Shown: piece by piece, positions 1 through 6,084 of the stretch
Position numbering within the stretch: position 1 is the stretch's first letter
Layout: each line of letters begins with the position of its first letter
Assembly (NCBI GenBank): GCA_003516955.1
Contig: DPBN01000014.1
Location: 1 to 7,090, forward strand
Length of the DNA stretch: 7,090 nt
Direction: 5' to 3'
Source: Armatimonadota bacterium
GTDB lineage: Bacteria; Armatimonadota; Fimbriimonadia; Fimbriimonadales; Fimbriimonadaceae
The notes under the pieces: model-generated
The model's database searches: none
What the model was told of the DNA's origin: nothing
The model's input: the letters and a program-made list of their open reading frames with translations, nothing else
Position numbers and translations under genes: made by a program

Positions 1-52
1 CTCTCCCAAGCAGCCAAGCCGCGAGGCGGACGGAAAGCGCCCGAAGATCCCC

Positions 53-73
53 GGATCGGAGGGGGCTCCGTCC
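53..73 (+). terminator. Possible hairpin, weak terminator candidate
   Basis: CGGAG (57-61) and CTCCG (66-70) pair around a GGGG loop. With T56 bulged out, GGA (53-55) pairs with TCC (71-73), giving about 8 bp. It is followed by TATTGGGG rather than a true T-run, so it is at best a weak terminator for a gene lying left of the window. The rest of 1-115 holds no recognisable gene. Confidence 0.25.
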
Positions 74-103
74 TATTGGGGAGCGCGCGGACGGACGGTC
101 GGG

Positions 104-109
104 TAAAAG
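104..109 (+). promoter_or_regulatory. Putative -10 element of a leaderless promoter
   Basis: TAAAAG lies 6 nt before the ATG at 116. There is no purine-rich Shine-Dalgarno sequence in front of that ATG, so transcription may begin at or next to the start codon. No convincing -35 hexamer is visible 16-18 nt upstream. The same arrangement recurs before the genes at 1585 and 6085. Confidence 0.4.
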
Positions 110-115
110 CTGGGC

Positions 116-673
116 ATGAACGACCGCGAATCCGCCTATCGGCTGCTGTGCGAGCACACGCAGAGCGACTCCCTCCGACGCCACTGCCTGGCGGTCGAGA
201 CCTGCCTGGCCTGGTACGCGCGGAGGCTCGGCGAGGACGAAGAGCTTTGGCGCACGGTGGGCGTTCTGCACGACTTCGACTACGAGGCCCACCCCGACGA
301 GCACCCGATGTGGGGCGTGCGCTACCTGGAGGAGCACGGCTGGAGCCCGACGATCGTGCGGGCGATCGCCAGCCACAGCGATCGGACGGGAGTGCCGAGG
401 GAGACGCCGCTGGAGAGGCACCTGTTCGCCGTGGACGAGCTCACCGGGTTCATCGCCGCGGTGGCCTACGTGCGCCCGTCCAAGAGCGTCCGGGACGTCG
501 AGGTGAAGTCCGTCCTGAAGAAGCTGAAGACCCCGTCGTTCGCCGCGGCGGTCAACCGCGACGAGGTGGCCCTCGGCGCGACGGAGATCGGGCTGTCGCT
601 CGAGGAGCACATCGCCAACATGCTCGAGGCGATGTCCGCCAACGCCGAGGAGCTCGGGTTGGCGGGCAGGTAG
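116..673 (+). CDS. HD-superfamily predicted hydrolase (COG2316-like)
   Basis: This is a 185-residue single-domain protein of the HD metal-dependent phosphohydrolase superfamily. The metal-binding pattern is visible: H23 (RRHCLAVE), the H52-D53 doublet (VLHDFDYE), H87 (ASHSD) and a later D107 (AVDELTGFI). The block from D107 on ([18 protein letters not shown], then DVEVKSV and FAAAVNRDE) matches my recollection of COG2316, predicted HD hydrolases whose substrate is not settled to my knowledge. There is no signal peptide or membrane segment, so it should be cytoplasmic. HD domains usually cleave phosphomonoesters or phosphodiesters such as nucleotides, but nothing here fixes the substrate. The ATG at 116 gives the expected length; the start lacks a Shine-Dalgarno sequence and has a -10-like TAAAAG 6 nt upstream. 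The gene to its right is unrelated in function, so context does not help. Confidence 0.9.
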   Translation: MNDRESAYRLLCEHTQSDSLRRHCLAVETCLAWYARRLGEDEELWRTVGVLHDFDYEAHPDEHPMWGVRYLEEHGWSPTIVRAIASHSDRTGVPRETPLERHLFAVDELTGFIAAVAYVRPSKSVRDVEVKSVLKKLKTPSFAAAVNRDEVALGATEIGLSLEEHIANMLEAMSANAEELGLAGR

Positions 674-711
674 ATTTGCCGGGTTTTTCGCAAGGTTGTC
701 CGAAACGGCTG

Positions 712-717
712 TAGAAT
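712..717 (+). promoter_or_regulatory. Putative -10 element (TAGAAT) of the PEP-CTERM gene
   Basis: TAGAAT matches the bacterial -10 consensus at five of six positions. A start 6-7 nt downstream would put the first nucleotide near 724, at the very edge of the Shine-Dalgarno sequence, giving a leader of only about 12 nt. The hexamer sits in a 12-base block (708-719) that matches 11 of 12 bases of the block at 6069-6080 before the sulfatase gene. TTCGCA (687-692) is a poor -35 candidate at 19-bp spacing. Confidence 0.45.
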
Positions 718-723
718 GAACCC

Positions 724-728
724 GGAGG
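724..728 (+). promoter_or_regulatory. Ribosome binding site GGAGG
   Basis: GGAGG lies 7 nt before the first ATG (736) and 10 nt before a second, adjacent ATG (739). Either could be used. It is the clearest Shine-Dalgarno sequence on the plus strand of this window. Confidence 0.7.
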
Positions 729-735
729 TTTCTCA

Positions 736-1488
736 ATGATGAGGAAGGGGTGGATCGTTGCCGGCGTGTTGTGCTTGGCTGGGGCGGCCAACGCCGTGGT
801 GCTTTTCGAGGACGGCTTCGAGAGCGGCGACTTCAGCAAGTGGGACACGACTCTGAACGCGTCCGGGCCGATCGGGCAGCAGATCGTCACGGACATCGTC
901 AAGTCCGGGACCTACGCGGCGAAGCTCATCGGCGTCTCCTCGGGCAGCCCGACTCGGCTCGGGAAGGTCCTCTCCTACGAGGATCCGAACGCAACGTTCC
1001 GGCTCAGCTTCTGGATGTACGACGACAAGGGTTCCTCGTTGGGCGGCGGCCGGCACTACCTGGAGCTCCGCGCCTACAGCGGCGATGGGTTCGTCGGCAC
1101 GCTGCAGAACCTGTGGGCGATCGGCAAGTACAACAACGTAACGTCGGGGAGTTACAACGGGCGCAAGTACCAGGCCCGCGTGGCCTTGGGCGGCGTGGGT
1201 TGGATCAACCTCTCCGACGCGCCCGATCGGAGCGTCGGCTGGCACCTGATGGAGATGGAGATCACCCCGTCCCTCGCACGGTTCTACGTGGACGGCGTGC
1301 TGGGCGCGGAAGTTCCGCGCGGCGCCGCGGGCATCGTCGATTCGCTCGTGCTCGATTCGGGGCTGTCGTCGTCGGGCATCGACCTCTGGGTCGACGACAT
1401 CCAGGTGACCGCCGTCCCCGAACCGGCTACGCTGCTGGCTCTGGGAACCGGCGCGGGAGCGCTTCTGCTTCGCCGGCGGCGCCGCTGA
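736..1488 (+). CDS. PEP-CTERM sorted protein with LamG-like domain
   Basis: This 250-residue exported protein has a signal peptide (MMRKGWIVAGVLCLAGAANA, residues 1-20, probable cut after ANA). The mature part opens with FEDGFESGDFSKWD (24-37), a motif common at the start of concanavalin A/LamG-like beta-sandwich modules, and the fold plausibly runs to about residue 225. Features such as FRLSFWMYDD, ARFYVDGVLG and IDLWVDDIQV fit jelly-roll strands. The C-terminus is a textbook PEP-CTERM signal: VPEP (227-230), a hydrophobic helix (ATLLALGTGAGALLL), then five arginines. In known systems such tails are processed by an exosortase/EpsH-type transpeptidase in the inner membrane, linked to exopolysaccharide production. 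No exosortase gene is in this window. The ligand is unknown; a glycan or matrix role is inference. A strong terminator follows the stop, so the gene looks monocistronic. Confidence 0.9.
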   Translation: MMRKGWIVAGVLCLAGAANAVVLFEDGFESGDFSKWDTTLNASGPIGQQIVTDIVKSGTYAAKLIGVSSGSPTRLGKVLSYEDPNATFRLSFWMYDDKGSSLGGGRHYLELRAYSGDGFVGTLQNLWAIGKYNNVTSGSYNGRKYQARVALGGVGWINLSDAPDRSVGWHLMEMEITPSLARFYVDGVLGAEVPRGAAGIVDSLVLDSGLSSSGIDLWVDDIQVTAVPEPATLLALGTGAGALLLRRRRR

Positions 1489-1510
1489 TCCCGGCGGAGA
1501 GTACTGTTTC

Positions 1511-1547
1511 GCCCCGGTGGGTGCGCCTCCCCGCCGGGGCTTTCGTT
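1511..1547 (+). terminator. Intrinsic terminator after the PEP-CTERM gene
   Basis: An 11-bp stem pairs 1511-1521 (GCCCCGGTGGG) with 1530-1540 (CCCGCCGGGGC), with one G-U pair at T1518-G1533 and an 8-nt loop. It is followed at once by TTTCGTT (1541-1547). It starts 22 nt after the stop codon and acts in the plus direction only; the other strand has no T-run after the stem. Confidence 0.85.
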
Positions 1548-1573
1548 CGGCCGCAGACGGCGCCCGGATCGGT

Positions 1574-1579
1574 CACAAT
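1574..1579 (+). promoter_or_regulatory. Putative -10-like element before the oxidoreductase
   Basis: CACAAT ends 5 nt before the ATG at 1585, and there is no Shine-Dalgarno sequence between them. The spacing resembles the sites at 104 and 6073 and suggests a leaderless or near-leaderless mRNA. The hexamer is a poorer match than the other two. Confidence 0.3.
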
Positions 1580-1584
1580 GGGCC

Positions 1585-2388
1585 ATGTTCCACGAGTCCT
1601 TCGCCGACTGCTGGCGCCTGCGGTATGGAACGGAGCCGCCTTGCGACGTGCCCGAGCTCGCGCCGTTCCTGCGCCATCGCAGCGTCCGCGAGTTCTCCGA
1701 CCAGCGGATCGGCGAGCCATTGCTCCAGGCTCTGATCGCGGCCGCGCAGAGCGCCTCCACCAGCAGCAACCTGCAGCTGTGGAGCGTCGTCAGCGTCGAC
1801 GATCCCGCCGTGCGGGAGGACTTCGCGGAGCTGGCGGGCAACCAGCGGCAGGTGGTTCAGGCGGCCCGGTTCCTGGTGTTCTGTGCGGACCACCACCGCC
1901 TGCGGAAGGCCGGCCAGAAGGTCGGCGAGGCCTGCGCGGGTCTCGAGTACGCCGAGTTCGGGCTGATGGCGTTCGTCGATGCCGCGCTGGCCGCCGAGCG
2001 CTTGGTGTGCGCGGCGGAGAGCGTGGGCCTCGCGGCTTGCTACATCGGCGCGGTTCGGAACGACCTGCCGAGGGCCTGCGAGCTGCTCGGGTTGCCCGAG
2101 GGTGTCGCGCCGCTCTTCGGCCTCTGCCTCGGCTATCCGCATCCCGCGTGCAAGGCGGAGGTGAAGCCCCGCTTGGACCAGGCGGCCGTGTGGCATCGCG
2201 AGCGCTACGACCAGGATATGGACGTCTCCGCCTACGACGAGAGGATGCGCGGCTTCTACATCAGCCAGGGCATGAAGGGCGAGGTCACTTGGTCCATGCG
2301 CAGCGCGCGCCGCGTGGACGGCAAGCACATGACCGGCCGCGAGGGGCTCAAGGCGTTCCTCGAGAAGCTGGGCTTCTGGCGCCGCTGA
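1585..2388 (+). CDS. NfsA/FRP-type NAD(P)H-dependent flavin oxidoreductase
   Basis: This 267-residue cytoplasmic protein belongs to the nitroreductase superfamily, in the NfsA/Frp branch. These are FMN-bound homodimers that use NAD(P)H to reduce nitroaromatics, quinones or free flavin. Family landmarks in order are HRSVREF (31-37, phosphate and ribityl contacts with FMN), the STSSNLQ segment (58-64), AAESVGLAACYIGAVRND (143-160), PLFGLCLGYP (176-185) and KPRL (194-197). The C-terminal arm follows, with YDE (218-220), TW (235-236) and the LKAFLEKLGF end. This order and length (E. coli NfsA is about 240 residues) separate it from the NfsB branch. Compared with NfsA it carries about 20 extra residues at the N-terminus. 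The physiological substrate cannot be read from the sequence; disposal of electrophiles or quinones is typical. Its stop is 3 bp from the stop of the convergent glycosidase gene. Confidence 0.9.
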   Translation: MFHESFADCWRLRYGTEPPCDVPELAPFLRHRSVREFSDQRIGEPLLQALIAAAQSASTSSNLQLWSVVSVDDPAVREDFAELAGNQRQVVQAARFLVFCADHHRLRKAGQKVGEACAGLEYAEFGLMAFVDAALAAERLVCAAESVGLAACYIGAVRNDLPRACELLGLPEGVAPLFGLCLGYPHPACKAEVKPRLDQAAVWHRERYDQDMDVSAYDERMRGFYISQGMKGEVTWSMRSARRVDGKHMTGREGLKAFLEKLGFWRR

Positions 2389-2391
2389 GCG

Positions 2392-4809
2392 CTAGCCCCA
2401 GAACACCTCCACGCGGTGCGGCCCGCAGCCGACGGGAGCCTCGGGCACTGCGTAGCTCGACTCGCCCACGCTCTCCGTTCGGAAGCCGACCGGTTGGCCG
2501 TCCACCAGGACGCCTGTCGGCGGCCGCGGCACCAGCACGCGCAGGCGGCAGGCGTCTCCCGAGGATGCGATGGTGACACGAACGGCCTTCGCCTCCGGGT
2601 CGGCGGTGTAGTCGTAGGCCACATAGCCGCCGGAGGCCGGGAAGGCGACGCAGACCTGAGCCCGTGCCTCGCCCTTGGCCTGCCAGCGCGGCGAGACGGT
2701 CGAGGTCCGGAAGGCCGGATCGTCGCACACCACCCCGGCCAATCCCTCCAGCAAGGCGTAGACCACCGCGGCGGCTCCCCAGTTGTCGGGGATGCCGAAG
2801 CTGATCGGCGAAGGCGGGAAGCGGAACGGCCTTTCCGCCAGCGTGAGGCCGAGGACGTACCAGACCGCTCCCTCGGGCGCCGCCGCCAGCTCCACCGCCT
2901 CGATCACTTTGTCCGGGTGCGGGTTGTCGATCGCCGCAGCGCACACGGCCACGTGCGGGAGGACCGGGTTGGCACCGCGCCAGGCGATCTCCAGGGTCCT
3001 TGGCCCGTGCTGGCTGACCGGGTCCGGCATCCACCACGTCACGATGTCTCGGCCGTGCTGAATCTGCCGCCGGTGGACCGCGCCGTCGGAGTAGACGAGG
3101 CGCAGCTCGCCCGCGGCGGCGCCGCCGGAGCACACCGTGTGCAGGAGCACCAGCGTGGAGGCTTTGCGACTGATCGGCACGCGCACGGCTTGGGGGAACC
3201 CCGGCCCTTCGGACACGGCCACGGCTCCCCGGCCGGCCGTTTCGTCGGGGTTCGGCACGGAGAACGGCACATCCAGGAGGCGCAGGTCGCCGACCGGCAG
3301 CTCGCGGAGGTCGTTCGGGGCGGTGGGCCAGCGGGGCACGTCGGGGTGGTCGCGCCCATGCACGTCGGCGTTCGCGTAGGGGGCGAGGTCCACGGCGGAC
3401 CAGCCAGGGTTCTCCTTTGGTGGGAACCAACCGGTGTACGAGCAGTGGAACCGGCCCCCAAAGCGCCGCCCGAGGTCGGCGAGCCGCTCCAGAATGTCGG
3501 CGCCATAGGCCTCCTCCCCGTGCTCGAAGGCGCCGCGGGCCAGCTCTCCGGCCACGATCGGCGTGACGCTCCCGTTCATGTACTGGCCTTTGCCGCAGTG
3601 CCCGCCGAATCCCCTCTCGAACGGCGGCCAGATCGTGTACCACTCGCCGGGCGAGCCCTCGGGCAGGCTCCCCCTCATGCGGCGGTAGGTGGCGAGGATC
3701 GCCCGGCTCTGGTCTCGCCCGATGCCTCGGTTCAACGAGTAGGCGTTGCTGAGGCTGACCTGCGAGCTCTCGTCCACTCCGAGGTCTCGGACCACCGACG
3801 GATCCTCAGGCACGTGGTGCCGGAAGTGGGTGCCGAGCCAGGCAACCTCGTTCAGCCGGCGCAGCACGCTCTCCCCCAGCAGCCGGTGACGCTGGGCCTC
3901 GTCCGTCCGTCCGGCGCGCTCCAGCATCTCGGAGAGCATCGAGCAGGCCATGGCGTAGCCGGTGGCGTCGCCGAACATGACCCCGAAGCGCGTCGTGCCC
4001 GGGCGGATCCTCATCGGGTCTCCCTCGACGTTGCAGTCAGGCTCGGCCTGGAAGTCCCAGGTGTCGATCGTGTAGCCCCGCTTGGGAAGGTCCAGCCGTT
4101 CGCTCCAGCGGTACGCCGTGTCGGTGCGGGTGTATTCCAACGCCCGGATGGCCGCGTCCAGACAGGATCGCATCCAGGCGTCGTCGCCGGTGGCCTTCCA
4201 GGTGTTGTAGATGCCCTCGACGAACAGGTACTCGACGTCGTTCTCCACCGGGATGCGCTTGAACTCGCCGGTCTTGTCCTCGAACGCACGGTAGAAGCCG
4301 CCCTCGGTGAAGCGCACGACCCAGTAGTTCTCGTGCTCGTGCCGAGGGTAGACGTTGTCCCAGACCATGCCGTCCTCGCGCTGCGAGTCGCAGTACAGAT
4401 CGATCGCGGTCTTCAGCTCGTCGGCGAAGTAGCGCATCCCCTTCAGCGTGTGCACGTGGTCCCTCAGCCAGCGGACGAAGAACCGGTACACGCGGCCGTT
4501 CCACAGGATCGCTCCCTGCTCGCCGTCCGCGGCCATCGTGTGGTGCAGCATGGCCAACAGCCGCTCCATCCGGCCGGAGCCGTCGCGGAGCTCGGTGCGC
4601 GGCTCCAGCCGGAACCGAGTCTGCTGTCCGGTGGTCAGGCAACGGACCGTCTGCCAACCCGAAGCGCCCGCGGCGAGGAACGCCCCGGACCCCCGATGAA
4701 CCTCTCTGCCGAGCGAGTCCGTCACGACGAACGGACCCGGCGCGCCCGTCGCCTCCAGCCGCTGCAGCGGCCGGACCGGTTGGCCCTCCAACAACCCCTC
4801 GATCCTCAC
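2392..4809 (-). CDS. Six-hairpin glycosidase-like protein, family not identified
   Basis: This is an 805-residue protein without a signal peptide, hence probably cytoplasmic. The GTG start at 4809 overlaps the lacI stop as GTGA. Although the frame stays open further upstream through lacI, that upstream part reads as a shadow, and sensible protein begins at RIEGLLEGQ. Residues 80-480 look like an (alpha/alpha)6 barrel: paired helices and aromatic- and acid-rich loops, with FVRWLRDHVHTLKGMRYF (111-128) resembling the W-x-R-D motif of several glycosidase clans. Further conserved-looking loops are REDGMVWDN (144-152), DTWDFQAEPD (249-258) and EWYTIWPPFERG (389-400). D117, D252, E256, D258 and E389 are candidate catalytic or binding acids. 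Residues about 505-625 look like a beta-sandwich (STLVLLHT, LRLVYSDG, DIVTWW). A barrel-like helix follows (NWGAAAVVYALLEGLAGV, 676-693), then a beta-rich C-terminus. Co-transcription with a LacI regulator and a neighbouring sulfatase support glycan breakdown. The substrate is unknown. Confidence 0.85.
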   Translation of the reverse strand: MRIEGLLEGQPVRPLQRLEATGAPGPFVVTDSLGREVHRGSGAFLAAGASGWQTVRCLTTGQQTRFRLEPRTELRDGSGRMERLLAMLHHTMAADGEQGAILWNGRVYRFFVRWLRDHVHTLKGMRYFADELKTAIDLYCDSQREDGMVWDNVYPRHEHENYWVVRFTEGGFYRAFEDKTGEFKRIPVENDVEYLFVEGIYNTWKATGDDAWMRSCLDAAIRALEYTRTDTAYRWSERLDLPKRGYTIDTWDFQAEPDCNVEGDPMRIRPGTTRFGVMFGDATGYAMACSMLSEMLERAGRTDEAQRHRLLGESVLRRLNEVAWLGTHFRHHVPEDPSVVRDLGVDESSQVSLSNAYSLNRGIGRDQSRAILATYRRMRGSLPEGSPGEWYTIWPPFERGFGGHCGKGQYMNGSVTPIVAGELARGAFEHGEEAYGADILERLADLGRRFGGRFHCSYTGWFPPKENPGWSAVDLAPYANADVHGRDHPDVPRWPTAPNDLRELPVGDLRLLDVPFSVPNPDETAGRGAVAVSEGPGFPQAVRVPISRKASTLVLLHTVCSGGAAAGELRLVYSDGAVHRRQIQHGRDIVTWWMPDPVSQHGPRTLEIAWRGANPVLPHVAVCAAAIDNPHPDKVIEAVELAAAPEGAVWYVLGLTLAERPFRFPPSPISFGIPDNWGAAAVVYALLEGLAGVVCDDPAFRTSTVSPRWQAKGEARAQVCVAFPASGGYVAYDYTADPEAKAVRVTIASSGDACRLRVLVPRPPTGVLVDGQPVGFRTESVGESSYAVPEAPVGCGPHRVEVFWG

Positions 4810-5966
4810 GGCGCCACCGGCTGCTGGTCCGAGGCCGCGAGGCGGAGAGGCCCCTGCCTTGGGGCCGCCACTGAGCCGCGGTCCACGAGCTCCGGCGCGA
4901 TCAGCACGTGTTCCGCGCGACGGTCGGGGTTCTCGATGTGGTCGATGAGAATCCGAGTTGCGGCGCGGCAGATCGCGGGCACGTCCTGTGCGATGGACGT
5001 GAGCGGCGGATCTCCCAGGGCGAAGTACTCGTTGTTGTCCACGCTGACGACGGAGAGGTCCTCGGGGACTCGGACCCCGGCGCGCACAAGCGCATCCACG
5101 AGTTGCCTGGCAAAAGCGTCGTGCCATACGAACAGCGCCGTCACCTCGGGGCCGATCTGCTCCAGGAGCCATGCCGCGTCGCCCGTCCGGGACTCGTAGC
5201 CGAGGAACTTCATCAGGCCAGCTACCCTGCGCAAGGACCGCGACGGAGAGCGCTTGACCTCCGCGAGGTCGGGCTGGTCGTCGAGCACATAGCCGGCGAT
5301 CCCTTCCGCGAGGCCCGCCGCCTCGAAGGTCTGGCGGAAGCCCTCGAAACGCTCGTACGTGCTGGCTTGGCCTTTCGACACGCCGAGGTAAGCCACCCTG
5401 CGGTGGCCGTGGCGCAGGAAGAGCTCCGCCGCCATCTCGCCGACCCGAAGGTTGTCGACGTCGACGGTGGAGACACCCTCGAGGCGGAGCCGCGATCCCA
5501 TGCTCACCACCGGCAGCCCTCGCTCCCAAAGCTGCTGCACCGCGTCGCCCAGCGCGCTGGGCGCGAGCATCAGGATGCCGTCGCACCGGCCGTCGAAGCG
5601 CCGCCTCGCCGCCTGTCCCACTTGGTCCCACACGCGCTCGGCGACCACCGTGAGGCTGTAGCCGCTGGACAGAGCGACCTCGGCCGCTCCGAGCATCGTT
5701 TCGCTGAAATAGGTGTCGGTGAGGCGGATAGGCACGGCCAGGTCCGGAATGGCCAGAGCGATGTTGTAGGTGCGCATCGCCGTCTGGCCGTCCTCCTTCG
5801 GGGGCAGGCGGTAGCGCAGCTCGCGCACCACCCGGAGCACCCGCTCCCGGGTCTCGGAGCTGACCTTCTCTCGCCGGTCGTTGAGCACGTGCGAAACGGT
5901 GGCGATCGACACGCCGGCCGCACGGGCCACGTCTCGGATGGTTGGGTTCTTTCGACCGTGCGCCAT
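4806..5966 (-). CDS. LacI-family transcriptional regulator
   Basis: This 386-residue DNA-binding regulator has a typical LacI helix-turn-helix at residues 9-30 (TIRDVARAAGVS then IATVSHVLND), followed by VSSETRERVLRVVRELRY. The periplasmic-binding-protein-like sensor domain runs from about 68 to 370, with the usual landmarks VDVDN (168-172), RFEGFRQTFEAAGL (206-219), RVPEDLSVVSVDN (299-311) and ELVDRGSVA (359-367). Members normally bind a sugar or sugar phosphate and release or bind an operator. The hinge is unusual: where most members have a P-N-x-x-A-R-x-L helix, this protein reads LPPKEDGQ (54-61), with no leucine at the expected DNA-inserting position. The ATG at 5966 has an AGAGGA site 9 nt upstream and places the helix-turn-helix at the normal distance from the start. 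It is the first gene of an overlapping pair with the glycosidase and is divergent from the sulfatase, so local control of both is likely. Confidence 0.95.
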   Translation of the reverse strand: MAHGRKNPTIRDVARAAGVSIATVSHVLNDRREKVSSETRERVLRVVRELRYRLPPKEDGQTAMRTYNIALAIPDLAVPIRLTDTYFSETMLGAAEVALSSGYSLTVVAERVWDQVGQAARRRFDGRCDGILMLAPSALGDAVQQLWERGLPVVSMGSRLRLEGVSTVDVDNLRVGEMAAELFLRHGHRRVAYLGVSKGQASTYERFEGFRQTFEAAGLAEGIAGYVLDDQPDLAEVKRSPSRSLRRVAGLMKFLGYESRTGDAAWLLEQIGPEVTALFVWHDAFARQLVDALVRAGVRVPEDLSVVSVDNNEYFALGDPPLTSIAQDVPAICRAATRILIDHIENPDRRAEHVLIAPELVDRGSVAAPRQGPLRLAASDQQPVAP

Positions 5967-5978
5967 TAGAGCAAATCC
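5967..5978. repeat. Left arm of a 12-bp inverted repeat
   Basis: TAGAGCAAATCC directly abuts the lacI start codon and is matched at 11 of 12 positions by the reverse complement of 6063-6074 (perfect over the outer 9 bp). On the lacI mRNA it fills the gap between Shine-Dalgarno sequence and ATG. It may be a regulator half-site or an end of a small degenerate element. Confidence 0.6.
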
Positions 5979-5981
5979 TCT
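5976..5981 (-). promoter_or_regulatory. Ribosome binding site of the LacI gene
   Basis: On the minus strand AGAGGA, inside a longer GA-rich run, lies 9 nt before the ATG at 5966. It supports this start and shows that lacI, unlike its divergent neighbour, has a leader. Confidence 0.6.
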
Positions 5982-5991
5982 CTCACCCTAT

Positions 5992-6020
5992 AGGTTAACG
6001 CGTTTCTCGAAAAATGCCAA
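5992..6020 (-). promoter_or_regulatory. Putative promoter of the LacI-glycosidase operon
   Basis: Read on the minus strand, TTGGCA (6020-6015) matches the -35 consensus at five of six positions. After a 17-bp spacer comes TAACCT (5997-5992), a modest -10. A TATAGG hexamer just downstream is an alternative -10 but lies 22 bp from TTGGCA. Transcription would start near 5985, leaving a leader of about 20 nt that contains the AGAGGA site. Confidence 0.45.
5997..6004. promoter_or_regulatory. Palindromic candidate LacI-family operator
   Basis: AACGCGTT is a perfect 8-bp palindrome with a central CG step, the core seen in many LacI-family operators. The flanks are less symmetric (TTAACG against GAAACG on the other strand). 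It lies within the spacer of the putative lacI promoter and touches the -10, the expected place for an autorepression site. Confidence 0.4.
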
Positions 6021-6047
6021 GCCTCGGGCCGCAAATCGGGGAGGCTT
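6019..6047. repeat. 7-bp inverted repeat between the divergent promoters
   Basis: AAGCCTC (6019-6025) and GAGGCTT (6041-6047) are perfect inverted copies separated by 15 bp. The left copy overlaps the putative lacI -35. No T-run follows on either strand, so a terminator is unlikely; a spaced regulator site is possible. Confidence 0.45.
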
Positions 6048-6062
6048 CGGCGGTCCCGCTCC

Positions 6063-6074
6063 GGCTTTGCTCTA
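6063..6074. repeat. Right arm of the 12-bp inverted repeat
   Basis: GGCTTTGCTCTA is the inverted counterpart of 5967-5978 with one mismatch. Its last two bases are the first two of the sulfatase TAGAAT box, so a protein bound here would contact the promoter. Confidence 0.6.
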
Positions 6075-6078
6075 GAAT
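6073..6078 (+). promoter_or_regulatory. Putative -10 element (TAGAAT) of a leaderless sulfatase mRNA
   Basis: TAGAAT is followed by 6 nt and then the ATG at 6085, spacing that fits transcription starting at the start codon. The TAG at 6073-6075 is in frame with the gene, so translation cannot begin further upstream. No good -35 is visible. Confidence 0.5.
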
Positions 6079-6084
6079 GAGGCC

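Noticed and set aside
2..106. Open frame from the window start to TAA at 104-106, possibly the tail of an upstream gene
   Set aside because: All three forward frames are open here, codon third positions are less G+C-rich than in the real genes, and the 34 residues show no motif; it cannot be told from chance.
665..688. Possible terminator after the HD gene (GGCA/TGCC stem then GGGTTTTT)
   Set aside because: The stem is only 4 bp, lies partly in the coding end, and is separated from the T-run by GGG; too weak to call.
719..732. Small AACC/GGTT hairpin around the GGAGG site of the PEP-CTERM gene
   Set aside because: Four base pairs with a short loop would be unstable, and the predicted transcript may start inside it.
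750..2576. 608-codon plus-strand frame spanning the PEP-CTERM gene, the terminator and the oxidoreductase
   Set aside because: It runs through a strong intrinsic terminator and is a shifted reading of two convincing genes, with arginine-rich translation and no domain.
2348..3643. 431-codon minus-strand frame within the glycosidase gene
   Set aside because: It is another frame of the same strand as the glycosidase, with biased arginine/proline/glycine composition; the glycosidase frame has coherent secondary structure and motifs.
2416..5199. Very long plus-strand open frame (927 codons) opposite the glycosidase and lacI
   Set aside because: It is antisense to two well-supported genes, its translation is low-complexity and rich in R, H, G and V with no recognisable motif, and such open antisense frames are common in G+C-rich DNA.
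4810..5631. N-terminal extension of the glycosidase frame through lacI
   Set aside because: The extra 274 residues are an arginine/alanine/proline-rich out-of-frame reading of the lacI gene; the GTG at 4809 overlapping the lacI stop is a natural start.
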